DNA from: Gammaproteobacteria bacterium
GTDB lineage: Bacteria > Pseudomonadota > Gammaproteobacteria > Pseudomonadales > Pseudohongiellaceae
Direction of reading: 5' to 3'
DNA length: 64,000 bases
Assembly (NCBI GenBank): GCA_002711845.1
Contig: PASF01000006.1
Coordinates: 299,526-363,525, forward strand
In this document: positions 1 to 8,029 of the stretch, piece by piece
Layout: every line of letters begins with the position of its first letter
How positions within the stretch are numbered: position 1 is the stretch's first letter
Position numbers and translations under genes: made by a program
Notes under the pieces: generated by a model
Databases searched by the model: none
What the model was told of the DNA's origin: nothing
What the model saw: the letters and a program-made list of their open reading frames with translations, nothing else

Positions 1-65
1 GAATGCCCTACGCTACTGCGGTGCAATGAACCTCAACGAATCAAGATGGCAATGGAGTAAGAGTC

Positions 66-1103
66 ATGACAATTTTCAGAAATGCAGTACGCCGGGTACT
101 GGCCCCCTGCGTAGCGGGCGCCCTGATATTGGGCAGCAGCGCGGTGCTTGCGCAATCAACGTCAATACCGGCGTCGCTGGAGGGAACCTATTCGTTGACT
201 TTCGGATCAGCCCAGGCAGGCGCGCCGCTGACAGACGGCACCACCGTGGACATGGTGATCGCCGCCGGTGGCACCGTCTGCATCGCCGACCTGGTGTTGA
301 GCAGTCCGACCGTCTCCGGCGCTGAGGCGACCTGGAGCATACCGGCACTGGGTGTCAAACTGGCCGTTTCCGATGTAACCTCGGGCAGCTTCAATGAAGC
401 CAACGTCATGTCCACATCCGATGTCTTCCTTGGCCAGTTTACCGGCAGCAAAACCAGCAACTCCACCCGTTGTGGCTTGCTGGGCGGCACCCCGCCGAAC
501 ATGAACCAGGTCAGCCAGCTGATGACCAAGGCGGAAGAGCTGTATGCCGACCTGTTCCCGAGCACATCCGTGAATGCCGCGTTCAGCATTCTGGATGGCT
601 TTGTCTATCGTTACTATCCCAGCACCACGACCTATATCGGTATCAAGGACAATACGGTGTATGTCATGGGCGGCGAGTTTGGTGACGCACCGGTGACCAT
701 TGGCACCCTCGCCAATACTCTGGCTGAATTGACCGGACAGCCCGTTGACCCCATTGAGGAACCGGTGGTGGAAGTCCCCGACGGCGACTATTCCCTCACC
801 ATTGCGGGCACGGTCTCATCCAGTGGTGTCAGCACACCGTTCACCTTTAAAATCGACAGCATTCCGGCGCCAGGCAACACCGAACTGGACAGTCTGGAAG
901 ACGACGTGCGAAAGGCGCTGGATGATGCCGAAGGTGTTGATTCCAGTACCTTCAGCAGCTTCCAGATCAGTGAAGTCAGTGTCGCTGACAGTCGGGTGTT
1001 CTACCGGGCACAATTCTCGGCAACCACCACGACACAAACGGTGATCGGCCCGATCACGACCAATGTGGCCTACAACCTGACGTTTGAATACCTGAAGAAA
1101 TAG
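66..1103 (+). CDS. Secreted protein of unknown function
   Basis: Function not recognised. The 345-residue product begins with a clear Sec signal peptide (positive N-terminus, hydrophobic core, likely cut after VLA near residue 29), so it is exported. The mature part is rich in Thr, Ser and Gly. Around residues 157-205 it has AEELYADLFP, then YRYYPSTTTYIG, then VYVMGGEFG, a block I recall from many gammaproteobacterial surface or secreted proteins of unknown role. A second beta-rich segment follows an acidic, proline-containing linker near residue 230. The start is supported by a GGAG just upstream. A strong terminator follows directly, so it is probably monocistronic or the last gene of its unit. 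Confidence 0.8.
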   Translation: MTIFRNAVRRVLAPCVAGALILGSSAVLAQSTSIPASLEGTYSLTFGSAQAGAPLTDGTTVDMVIAAGGTVCIADLVLSSPTVSGAEATWSIPALGVKLAVSDVTSGSFNEANVMSTSDVFLGQFTGSKTSNSTRCGLLGGTPPNMNQVSQLMTKAEELYADLFPSTSVNAAFSILDGFVYRYYPSTTTYIGIKDNTVYVMGGEFGDAPVTIGTLANTLAELTGQPVDPIEEPVVEVPDGDYSLTIAGTVSSSGVSTPFTFKIDSIPAPGNTELDSLEDDVRKALDDAEGVDSSTFSSFQISEVSVADSRVFYRAQFSATTTTQTVIGPITTNVAYNLTFEYLKK

Positions 1104-1127
1104 GCTTAGCAGATCGCTCGGGCGCAA

Positions 1128-1162
1128 GAGGTTGTTGTCGACTGGCAACAACCTCTTTTTTT
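1128..1162 (+). terminator. Rho-independent terminator
   Basis: A perfect 10-bp stem (GAGGTTGTTG with CAACAACCTC), an 8-nt loop and a run of seven T. It lies 24 nt after the stop of the secreted-protein gene and separates it from the next small secreted gene. Confidence 0.92.
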
Positions 1163-1190
1163 ATCGGCAACGCCGCGCTATGCTGTCATC

Positions 1191-1598
1191 ATGAACTCAT
1201 TCAAGCGACGCTATCCGGCATACCTGTTAGTCATCGGCCTCTTCATACTCAGCGGCACCAGTGCCTCGGCGCAAGACCTCAGCGGTCAATGGCGTGGCAC
1301 CCTGGTAGCCGCCCAGTACGATCCCATTGACGTGGTCTTTAACCTGAACATGGCAGGCAGTGACGCCGGGCATACCGGCACCCTGGACATTCCCAGCCAG
1401 TTTCGCAGCGGGCTGCCCATCGACAGCATCAGCATCCGCGACCGGCAAATCACGATCCGGCTCAGCAGTATTCAGGTTGAGTACTATGGCAATCTGGTCC
1501 TGGCCGACAATGGCGACGTCATCGCCATCGAGGGTGACTGGAGCCAGTCCGGGGAATATGTCCCGCTGCGCCTGGTCGCCAGCACTGCCCCCGGCTAA
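1191..1598 (+). CDS. Small secreted protein of unknown function
   Basis: The 135-residue product has a signal peptide (core LLVIGLFILSGTSASA, cut near residue 27). The mature part of about 108 residues begins DLSGQWRGTL and alternates hydrophobic and polar residues, as in a small beta-barrel or lipocalin-like fold; this is inference from pattern only. No cysteines or catalytic motif are visible. It is preceded by a terminator and followed after 49 nt by the glyoxalase gene on the same strand, so cotranscription with glyoxalase is possible. A database search for secreted proteins with the SGQWRGTL start would be the first test. Confidence 0.72.
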   Translation: MNSFKRRYPAYLLVIGLFILSGTSASAQDLSGQWRGTLVAAQYDPIDVVFNLNMAGSDAGHTGTLDIPSQFRSGLPIDSISIRDRQITIRLSSIQVEYYGNLVLADNGDVIAIEGDWSQSGEYVPLRLVASTAPG

Positions 1599-1647
1599 AT
1601 GTGGCGTGTTATCCACTAACCGGCCTGAAAATTTTCGGGAGAACGTT

Positions 1648-2067
1648 ATGAAATACCTTCACACCATGGTGCGCGTCAGCAGTCTGGAGGCATCACTGGA
1701 TTTTTACTGTAACAAACTGGGATTCAGGGAACTGAGTCGGCGGGACAATGAATCGGGCCGTTTCACCCTAGTTTTTCTGGCAGCCGAGGGCGACGAACAC
1801 GCCCAGATCGAACTGACCTACAATTGGGATCCGGAACTATACAGCGAAGGCCGCAACTTTGGTCACCTGGCCTACCGCGTCGACAACATCTACGACCTGT
1901 GTGCGTCTCTGCAGCGCCAGGGCGTCGCCATCAACCGGCCACCGCGCGATGGCCGGATGGCCTTTATCCGGTCACCAGACAACATCTCCATTGAACTGTT
2001 GCAGGCGGGCGACCCTCTGCCGCCTCAAGAACCCTGGGTCAGTATGCCCAATACCGGCAAATGGTAG
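1648..2067 (+). CDS. gloA: Lactoylglutathione lyase (glyoxalase I)
   Basis: Isomerises the methylglyoxal-glutathione hemithioacetal to S-lactoylglutathione, the first cytosolic step of methylglyoxal detoxification. The 139-residue protein has the two-repeat VOC fold starting KYLHTMVRVSSLE. The metal ligands expected from E. coli GloA (His5, Glu56, His74, Glu122) appear as His5, Glu55, His73 and Glu116. The open frame extends much further upstream, but the ATG at 1648 follows a GGGAGA ribosome site and gives the family's normal length and N-terminus. folD follows 60 nt later on the same strand. Confidence 0.93.
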   Translation: MKYLHTMVRVSSLEASLDFYCNKLGFRELSRRDNESGRFTLVFLAAEGDEHAQIELTYNWDPELYSEGRNFGHLAYRVDNIYDLCASLQRQGVAINRPPRDGRMAFIRSPDNISIELLQAGDPLPPQEPWVSMPNTGKW

Positions 2068-2127
2068 CTTGAGCCACTGACGGTGCTCGTTTATGATTGC
2101 CTCCTTTACAGAACAGGGGCTCTCATC

Positions 2128-3009
2128 ATGCAACTACTCGACGGCAAACAGACCGCGGAAACGATCAAGGCACAGATAGCCGAACAGGTTGATGAACTCC
2201 GCGCCCAAGGCGGAAAAATTCCACATCTGGCGGCAGTCCTGGTTGGCCATGACGGCGCCAGCGAGACCTACGTCAATAACAAGGTGCTGGCCTGCGAACG
2301 TGTAGGTTTCAAATCAACGCTGGTGCGTCTGGACAGTGACGTCAGTGAGGCGGCACTGCTCGCCGAAATCGACAAACTGAACAACGACAGCGACATTGAT
2401 GGCTTTATCGTTCAGCTGCCCCTGCCCGCCCACATCAATGAAACCCGCATTACCCTGGCGATCGACCCGGCCAAGGACGTCGATGGCTTCTGCCCTGAGA
2501 ATGTAGGCCGCCTGTGCCTGGGCCTGCCGACATTCATCTCGGCAACGCCCAACGGCATCATGGAGTTGCTACGCCATCACAATATCGACACCGAAGGTAA
2601 ACACTGTGTCGTCATCGGGCGCAGCAACATCGTCGGCACGCCAATGTCACTGCTGATGTCGCGCAATACCAGCCCGGGTAACAGCACCGTGACCCTGGTG
2701 CACAGCCGCACCCGGGATATGGCGGCGATCTGTCGCAGCGCCGATATCCTCATTGTTGCCATTGGCAAAGCCGAGTTTGTCGGTGCGGACATGGTCAAGG
2801 ACGGTGCCGTGGTCATTGATGTCGGCATCACCCGCTTGCCGGATGCCAGCAAAAAATCCGGCTATCGGCTGGCCGGGGACGTCGACTTTGCCGCCGTCAA
2901 GGACAAGTGCAGCTGGATTACGCCAGTGCCAGGCGGTGTGGGCCCTATGACCATCGTTTCCCTGCTGCAGAACACGCTGAAAGCACAATCGTTGCGGCAG
3001 CATTTTTAG
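2128..3009 (+). CDS. folD: Bifunctional methylene-THF dehydrogenase / methenyl-THF cyclohydrolase
   Basis: Interconverts 5,10-methylene-THF, 5,10-methenyl-THF and 10-formyl-THF in cytosolic one-carbon metabolism. The 293-residue length is typical. Signatures seen: the catalytic lysine motif YVNNK (Lys52), GFIVQLPLP near residue 95, the Rossmann segment GRSNIVGTP near 165, and PGGVGPMT near 270. A GTG 45 nt upstream would extend the frame, but the ATG at 2128 gives the standard start MQLLDGK. The aminotransferase gene begins 52 nt downstream on the same strand. Confidence 0.97.
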   Translation: MQLLDGKQTAETIKAQIAEQVDELRAQGGKIPHLAAVLVGHDGASETYVNNKVLACERVGFKSTLVRLDSDVSEAALLAEIDKLNNDSDIDGFIVQLPLPAHINETRITLAIDPAKDVDGFCPENVGRLCLGLPTFISATPNGIMELLRHHNIDTEGKHCVVIGRSNIVGTPMSLLMSRNTSPGNSTVTLVHSRTRDMAAICRSADILIVAIGKAEFVGADMVKDGAVVIDVGITRLPDASKKSGYRLAGDVDFAAVKDKCSWITPVPGGVGPMTIVSLLQNTLKAQSLRQHF

Positions 3010-3061
3010 TGCGCCATCGGCAACGTTGACAACCGGCCTCCTACCTGAACAGGACAATCAC

Positions 3062-4261
3062 ATGTTTGACAGTCTGAAACCCCTGCCCGCCGACCCCATT
3101 CTCGGCCTGATGGCAGCCTATCGTGTTGATACCAATCCGCAAAAAATTGACCTGGGCGTCGGCGTGTACAAGGACGAACAGGGCAACACGCCGGTCATGC
3201 GAGCCGTTAAATCGGCAGAGGCCAGACTGTTGCAGAGCCAGAGCAGCAAATCCTATGTGTCACCGGCAGGATCGGCAGCCTTCAATGCGCTGGCGGCCGG
3301 CCTGGTGCTGGGTGACAATCTGACCCATACGCTGGGCGATCGCCGTGTCACCTTCCAGACCCCGGGCGGCTGCGGCGGCCTGCGCCTGGCCGCCGAATTC
3401 ATACAGAAAGTCCGGCCTGGCAGCAAGATCCTGGTCAGTGACCCCACCTGGGCTAACCATATCCCGCTGCTTGGCGAAGCCGGTCTGCAGATAGAGACCT
3501 ATCCGTATTACGACTACCAGCACCACGGTATCCGCTTCGATGACATGATGACCCGTATCGGCAATGCCGGCCCGGGTGACCTGGTGCTGTTGCACGGCTG
3601 TTGCCATAACCCCTGTGGCGCAGATCTGACCCGGGAACAATGGCAGGCGGTGGCGTCACTGGCGCAGGCCAGGGGTTTTACACCGTTCATTGACCTGGCC
3701 TACCAGGGGCTGGGTGACGGCCTGGCCGAGGACAGCTATGGCGTGCGCCTGCTGGCAGAGTCCTTGCCCGAGCTGATTGTGGTCAGCTCCTGCTCCAAGA
3801 ATTTTGGCCTGTATCGGGAGCGCACCGGGGCGCTGACCGTGATTACTGGCAACGCGGCGGCGACGCAGGCAGCTGCCAGCCAGATCGCCTCTACCGCCCG
3901 CGGCATGTACTCGATGCCACCCGATCACGGCGCCAGTGTGGTGGCCGAAATTCTGGCAGACAGCGAATTGAACGGGGACTGGGCGCTGGAGTTGACCGAG
4001 GTGCGTGAGCGTATCAATGGACTGCGGTCAGCGCTGGTTATTGAGCTGGGTAAACAGGGTATTGATCGTGATTTCGGGTTTATTGAGCAGGAAAAAGGCA
4101 TGTTCTCGTTTCTGGGGCTGACAGTGGATCAGGTGCAGACCCTGATCAACCAGTACAGCATCTACCTGGTGGACTCCAGTCGAATCAATATTGCCGGCAT
4201 CAACAGCAGCAACATTGAATACCTGGCACAGAGCATTGCAGCCGTACTTAAGTCCGGCTAG
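3062..4261 (+). CDS. tyrB: Aromatic-amino-acid / aspartate aminotransferase (class I)
   Basis: PLP enzyme that transaminates aromatic amino acids or aspartate with 2-oxoglutarate. The 399-residue protein matches the TyrB/AspC length. It has LGVGVYKDEQGNTP near the N-terminus, the GCCHNPCG segment near residue 180 and the PLP lysine in SCSKNFGLYRER (Lys246). The ATG at 3062 is preferred over an upstream one because MFDSLKPLPADPI matches the family start. TyrB and AspC cannot be separated safely without alignment, so the symbol is tentative. A large hairpin ends the transcript before the convergent universal stress gene. Confidence 0.9.
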   Translation: MFDSLKPLPADPILGLMAAYRVDTNPQKIDLGVGVYKDEQGNTPVMRAVKSAEARLLQSQSSKSYVSPAGSAAFNALAAGLVLGDNLTHTLGDRRVTFQTPGGCGGLRLAAEFIQKVRPGSKILVSDPTWANHIPLLGEAGLQIETYPYYDYQHHGIRFDDMMTRIGNAGPGDLVLLHGCCHNPCGADLTREQWQAVASLAQARGFTPFIDLAYQGLGDGLAEDSYGVRLLAESLPELIVVSSCSKNFGLYRERTGALTVITGNAAATQAAASQIASTARGMYSMPPDHGASVVAEILADSELNGDWALELTEVRERINGLRSALVIELGKQGIDRDFGFIEQEKGMFSFLGLTVDQVQTLINQYSIYLVDSSRINIAGINSSNIEYLAQSIAAVLKSG

Positions 4262-4285
4262 CCAGCCCATGCAAGCGCTGTGGCG

Positions 4286-4341
4286 CCATCAACCTCAGGA
4301 GGGCACCGGACCCGGCGCCGGACCTCCCTGGGGTTGATGGC
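4286..4341. terminator. Large inverted repeat between convergent genes
   Basis: The outer arms GCCATCAACC and GGTTGATGGC pair perfectly and the stem continues inward through CAGGAGG/CCTCCCTG to a GC-rich core. It sits between the 3' ends of the aminotransferase (+) and the universal stress gene (-). No long T-run is present, so bidirectional termination is inferred from position and stem strength. Confidence 0.65.
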
Positions 4342-4388
4342 ATTTGGCTGACCACGCTGACAGGCTGGCTTGGGGATAAACTCCGCCG

Positions 4389-4826
4389 TTAGACGCGGAT
4401 GGTCAGGACGTCGCAATGGATGCCGTGCAAAACGGCATTGGCGGTCGAACCCAGTACGGCCCGCACCGGGTTATGCCCGTGACTGCCAATCACCAGCAGA
4501 TCAGTGCCCAGCTCTTCACACAGTTTCTTGATTTCAGTGGCCGGTTTGCCCCGCAGAAAATGCACCTGCTTGGCAGGCACAGACGGCGACATGGCGGCCA
4601 TTTTCGCACGCATCTTGCTGGCAACCTGTTCCTGATGCTCCTTCTGAACTTTTTCAAAATCTGCCATGTTCAGCTCAAAAGAATAACTGCCCAGCAGTGG
4701 CTCAAACACCATGACCACATCCAGCTGCGCATTGCTGTCACCGGCCATGGCCAGCGCCTTGGCAATTATCTTGTCTGACTCGTCAGAACCATCAACCGCG
4801 ACCAGAACTTTGTTGTAGCTTGTCAT
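4389..4826 (-). CDS. Universal stress protein, UspA family
   Basis: Small cytosolic nucleotide-binding stress protein of 145 residues. It begins YNKVLVAVDGSDES, the usual first strand and loop, and ends with the ATP-binding signature G-x2-G-x9-GS seen as GSHGHNPVRAVLGS. A second ATG 15 nt upstream would add five residues, but GGAGAG is spaced correctly for the ATG at 4826. About 150 bp upstream is an FNR/ANR-type palindrome; Usp genes of this kind are often anaerobically induced in pseudomonads, so oxygen control is plausible. A 33-residue membrane peptide gene is divergent from it. Confidence 0.93.
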   Translation of the reverse strand: MTSYNKVLVAVDGSDESDKIIAKALAMAGDSNAQLDVVMVFEPLLGSYSFELNMADFEKVQKEHQEQVASKMRAKMAAMSPSVPAKQVHFLRGKPATEIKKLCEELGTDLLVIGSHGHNPVRAVLGSTANAVLHGIHCDVLTIRV

Positions 4827-4972
4827 AACCTGACTCTCCATTTATTCCGTTTAAGTGACAGCTTTAGTTGTCTGTGTTCATCTGCTCTGTATTCATAATA
4901 GTCAATTAGGCTCAGGGGAGCAACGCTCTGCTGTGTTATCCGGTATTGCGCTGAACAGCATCTCGCCGTCGC

Positions 4973-4986
4973 TTGACACAGATCAA
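4973..4986. promoter_or_regulatory. FNR/ANR-type box
   Basis: TTGACACAGATCAA matches the FNR/ANR consensus TTGAT-N4-ATCAA with one mismatch in the left half. Its centre (4979.5) is about 43 bp before a plausible start of transcription towards the 33-residue peptide, with TGATAA at 5011-5016 as a possible -10. It is about 153 bp from the universal stress start on the other strand. It could serve either gene. Confidence 0.55.
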
Positions 4987-5103
4987 CATGCCGACTGACA
5001 CGATCCGAGATGATAAGAATCACAAGAGGGAAAAATCCCCACCGACAATGTCTATCACATTTTTTGGACTAACAGTCTTTAAACACATCGCGGAGGTAAG
5101 ACA

Positions 5104-5205
5104 ATGGAAGATCGTCTGGTAGCACGTAACATCAGCGTGACAGTTGGCACTATCGCGCTGGTTGCCATAGGCCTGATCATCATCTCCATGATCATAGGCG
5201 GATAA
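5104..5205 (+). CDS. Small single-pass membrane peptide (33 residues)
   Basis: Not a recognised family. The ATG has a very strong ribosome site (GGAGGTAAG, seven bases before it). The product begins MEDRLVARNISVTV and continues as one hydrophobic helix of about 20 residues ending IIGG, so it should be a single-span inner-membrane peptide. It lies between the universal stress gene (divergent) and the DAHP synthase gene (convergent, 21 nt away), downstream of an FNR/ANR-like box. Short single-helix peptides of this type often serve as subunits of respiratory oxidases or transporters, but that is only an analogy. Strong ribosome site, clean start and stop, and hydrophobic pattern argue it is real. 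Confidence 0.62.
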   Translation: MEDRLVARNISVTVGTIALVAIGLIIISMIIGG

Positions 5206-5226
5206 ACGCACCACCCGCCCACACCG

Positions 5227-6306
5227 TCACCCACGCCGTCTGGTCGGCAACACCGGGCGCAAGCGCGCAGCCATCTCGCGCAATGCCGTCTCGGTTGCCG
5301 GCCAGTCTATACAGGCGTCGGTGATGGACACACCATAACGTATCTCCTCCAGGTCATCCGGTATTGGCTGATTACCTGCATGGATATTGCTTTCCAGCAT
5401 GACACCGATGATGGACTTGTTACCGGCCTCAATCTGCACGGTGACGTCGCGCAGGACGTCCAACTGCCGTTCGTACTGTTTGCGTGAATTGCCGTGACTG
5501 CAATCAATCATGATATTTTCGGTGATCGCCGCCTTGCGCAACGCCTGCTCGCAGGCTGCCACAAACGGTGATTCAAAATTGGGTTCTTTGCCCCCTCGCA
5601 GAATCACGTGACTGTGCGGATTACCCGAGGTACGAAACGCAGCGACTTTGCCAGCTTCGGTGACGCTGATGAAGGTATTGATTGCCGACGCTGCACGGAT
5701 CGCATTGACCGCTACCGACAGGCTGCCGTCAACATTGTTCTTGAAGCCGACAGCGGACGAAATACCACTGGCCAGCTTGCGATGTGTCGGCGATTCCGTG
5801 GTGCGCGCACCCACCGCCGTCCAGCTCACCAGGTCCTGCAGATACTGCGGCGAGATCAGGTCGAGCGCTTCCACGGCAATCGGCAACCCCAGCTCGTTGA
5901 TATCCAGCATCAGCTGACGGCCAATACGCAGACCGTGCTCGATACGATGGCTGCCATCAAGATAGGGGTCATAAATCAGACCTTCCCAGCCTACCGTGGT
6001 GCGCGGCTTTTCGAAATACACCCGCATGACAATCAGCAACGTGTCCTGCAGTTCATCTGCCAGGGGCTTGAGCAGGCGCGCGTAATCAAGGGCCTGTGCC
6101 GTATCATGGATGGAGCACGGCCCCACCACAACAATCAGCCGCTCGTCCTTGCCATCCAGGACGCCCTTGACGCCCCGATGACCCTGCAGAACCGTCTCCA
6201 GCGCCTTGCCCGCCAGCGGCATCTCCTGCTTCAGTTGCGCCGGCTGCGGAAGCTCTTCGGTTGAGATAATGTGGAAGTTGTCTACTTCGTCTTTTGTCTT
6301 GGGCAT
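5227..6306 (-). CDS. aroG: 3-deoxy-7-phosphoheptulonate synthase, class I
   Basis: Condenses phosphoenolpyruvate and erythrose 4-phosphate to DAHP, the first step of the shikimate pathway. The 359-residue length fits the AroF/AroG/AroH type. Motifs seen: VVVGPCSIHD near residue 60, RVYFEKPRTTVGWEGL near 95, GARTTESPTHR near 170, and DCSHGNSRKQ, a conserved metal-site region, near 270. Which aromatic amino acid inhibits it cannot be read from the sequence. It is divergent from the efpL-type gene across a region with a large GC-rich hairpin. No TyrR box is visible. Confidence 0.95.
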   Translation of the reverse strand: MPKTKDEVDNFHIISTEELPQPAQLKQEMPLAGKALETVLQGHRGVKGVLDGKDERLIVVVGPCSIHDTAQALDYARLLKPLADELQDTLLIVMRVYFEKPRTTVGWEGLIYDPYLDGSHRIEHGLRIGRQLMLDINELGLPIAVEALDLISPQYLQDLVSWTAVGARTTESPTHRKLASGISSAVGFKNNVDGSLSVAVNAIRAASAINTFISVTEAGKVAAFRTSGNPHSHVILRGGKEPNFESPFVAACEQALRKAAITENIMIDCSHGNSRKQYERQLDVLRDVTVQIEAGNKSIIGVMLESNIHAGNQPIPDDLEEIRYGVSITDACIDWPATETALREMAARLRPVLPTRRRG

Positions 6307-6391
6307 GCTCTATTACTCGCTAAACTGTCAGATTCTGAGGCCTGTTATACATTTATTCGATCACGAGGGAAAGTCCGCCAGTGGGCACTTT

Positions 6392-6457
6392 CCGCCCCCG
6401 CAAGGGTTGGGGGTACAGGAACCCGGCTTCCTGCACCCCCAGCCCTTGCGGGGGCGG
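6392..6457. repeat. Long GC-rich inverted repeat in the aroG/efpL divergent region
   Basis: The arms CCGCCCCCGCAAGGG and CCCTTGCGGGGGCGG are perfectly complementary, and the stem continues inward (TTGGGGGT/ACCCCCA, CAGGAA/TTCCTG) to a CCCGG centre, about 66 nt in all. A stem this strong is unexpected in a divergent intergenic region. It may be the end of an unseen transcript, a structured leader, or a dispersed palindromic element. Confidence 0.7.
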
Positions 6458-6581
6458 ACAGATCGCACTATCCAAGCGTTACTGTCGTTGCTGTCACGAA
6501 TATTTACAGGCTGCCGCGGATACAGTAAATTTCGATCCCGGTGCGACGTCTGCGCACCGGGCTTCCGAGGATGACAGCGTC

Positions 6582-7145
6582 ATGAAAGCAAATGAGTTAA
6601 AACGCGGCATGATTGTCGATATCGACGGTGTCCCGCATCTGATCCGTCAACTGGAGGGCAAGAGTCCTTCCTCCCGCGGCGGCGTGACCATGTACAAGGT
6701 GCGCTATACCAACCTGAAAACCCAGCAGAAGCTGGACGAGGCTTACAAGGGGGACGATGTCGTCAAGATCGCCGATTGCAGTCGCATGAACGTCCAGTAT
6801 TCCTATCGCGAGGACAACACACTGTACTTCATGAGCACCGACGACTACAGTCAGTATGGTATCAATGCCGAACAGGTCGAGGATGACATCCCTTACCTGA
6901 CTGACCAGCTGGACGGTATTACCGCGCTGATCATGGACGACCACCTGCTGGGAATAGAATTGCCACAAACCGTGGTCATGGAAATTGTCAGTACGCCGTC
7001 CGGCGGCGGCAGCGCCTCGGCAACCGCGCGTCCCAAACCGGCCACCCTGAACACGGGCCTGGAAATCCAGGTGCCTGAATACCTCACCACGGGTGAGAAG
7101 ATAAAGGTCAGTACCGTGACCGGCAAATTTGTATCACGCGCCTAG
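6582..7145 (+). CDS. yeiP: Elongation factor P-like protein (YeiP/EfpL)
   Basis: Paralogue of elongation factor P, acting at the ribosome near the P-site to relieve stalling on proline-rich and related sequences. The 187-residue protein has the three-domain beta-rich layout of EF-P. The tip loop reads KSPSSRGG (residues 27-34), with an arginine where EF-P carries a modified lysine or arginine; this is the YeiP type. The ATG at 6582 gives the family N-terminus MKANELKRGM; the longer upstream frame runs through the hairpin and is unlikely. A disordered GGGSASATARP linker lies near residue 145. The methyltransferase-like gene follows 43 nt later. Confidence 0.94.
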   Translation: MKANELKRGMIVDIDGVPHLIRQLEGKSPSSRGGVTMYKVRYTNLKTQQKLDEAYKGDDVVKIADCSRMNVQYSYREDNTLYFMSTDDYSQYGINAEQVEDDIPYLTDQLDGITALIMDDHLLGIELPQTVVMEIVSTPSGGGSASATARPKPATLNTGLEIQVPEYLTTGEKIKVSTVTGKFVSRA

Positions 7146-7188
7146 TGCGCCAACGGCCCTGTGGCCAATTTTTTCCCGGAGAACAAGC

Positions 7189-7965
7189 ATGATCAAACTG
7201 TTTCGTGGCAACATCGGACCCGCGTTTCTGGCGGGCCTGGCCGTCACCGTGAGCCTGTCCGCGCCTGTTGCACAGGCCCAGACCGACGACTTCGCCAGTA
7301 CCCGCAACAAGATCGAAATGGCCTTGCTGGGGGCTACCCGCACACCGGCCGAGATTGCCCGTGACGAGATCGAGCGCAAACCGGTAGCAACTCTGGAGTT
7401 CTTTGGCCTGCGCGAGGACATGCGGGTACTGGAGCTGGTGCCGGGTGCCGGCTGGTATACCAAGATTCTGGCACCAACCCTGCGTGGCAGCGGCAAACTC
7501 TATGTGGCCATCGGCACCGACACGGTTGCCGAACGCGTGCTGAACCAGCCTGGCTTTGATGAGGTCGAGGTGCTGCACCTGCCTGAGGGTATGACGTTGC
7601 GCGAGCTGGCGCCCTTCAACTTTGCCGTTGACGATCTGGATATGGTGCTGACCTTCCGCAACCTGCACAACATGAATGCACAGAGTCGGGCGCATCTCAA
7701 CGATGCCATTTTCGACAGCCTCAGCACCGGTGGCCTCTACGGTGTCATTGACCATACCCGCCGGCATCTGGAACTGGACGATCGGGAGAACGGCAGACGC
7801 CTGGATCCGGTGCTGATGATCAAGGAAATTCAGGCAGCCGGCTTTGAACTGGTCGATTTCAGTGACCTGCACGCCAGCGTCGCGGATGACCTGACACTGG
7901 AAGTCGGACATGAAACAGTCACCGGACGCACCGACCGGTTTACGCTGTTGTTCCGCAAACCCTGA
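7189..7965 (+). CDS. Exported methyltransferase-like protein (COG4798 type)
   Basis: The 258-residue protein has a signal peptide (core PAFLAGLAVTVSLSAP, cut after AQA near residue 30) and then a class I SAM-methyltransferase fold. Motif I is LELVPGAGWYT near residue 84, followed by VAIGTDT and, further on, DMVLTFRNLHNM. Proteins of this group are annotated as predicted methyltransferases; substrate and even activity are unknown. Export is odd, since SAM is a cytosolic cofactor. The start at 7189 has GGAGAAC before it. It follows the EF-P paralogue on the same strand and is convergent with murJ. A similar exported protein lies at 24905-25621. Confidence 0.82.
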   Translation: MIKLFRGNIGPAFLAGLAVTVSLSAPVAQAQTDDFASTRNKIEMALLGATRTPAEIARDEIERKPVATLEFFGLREDMRVLELVPGAGWYTKILAPTLRGSGKLYVAIGTDTVAERVLNQPGFDEVEVLHLPEGMTLRELAPFNFAVDDLDMVLTFRNLHNMNAQSRAHLNDAIFDSLSTGGLYGVIDHTRRHLELDDRENGRRLDPVLMIKEIQAAGFELVDFSDLHASVADDLTLEVGHETVTGRTDRFTLLFRKP

Positions 7966-8029
7966 GACGCATCACCCTCAGCCGGGCCTGCTGCCGCTGA
8001 GCGGTGCTGGCAGTACCGGTCAGCGCCGG

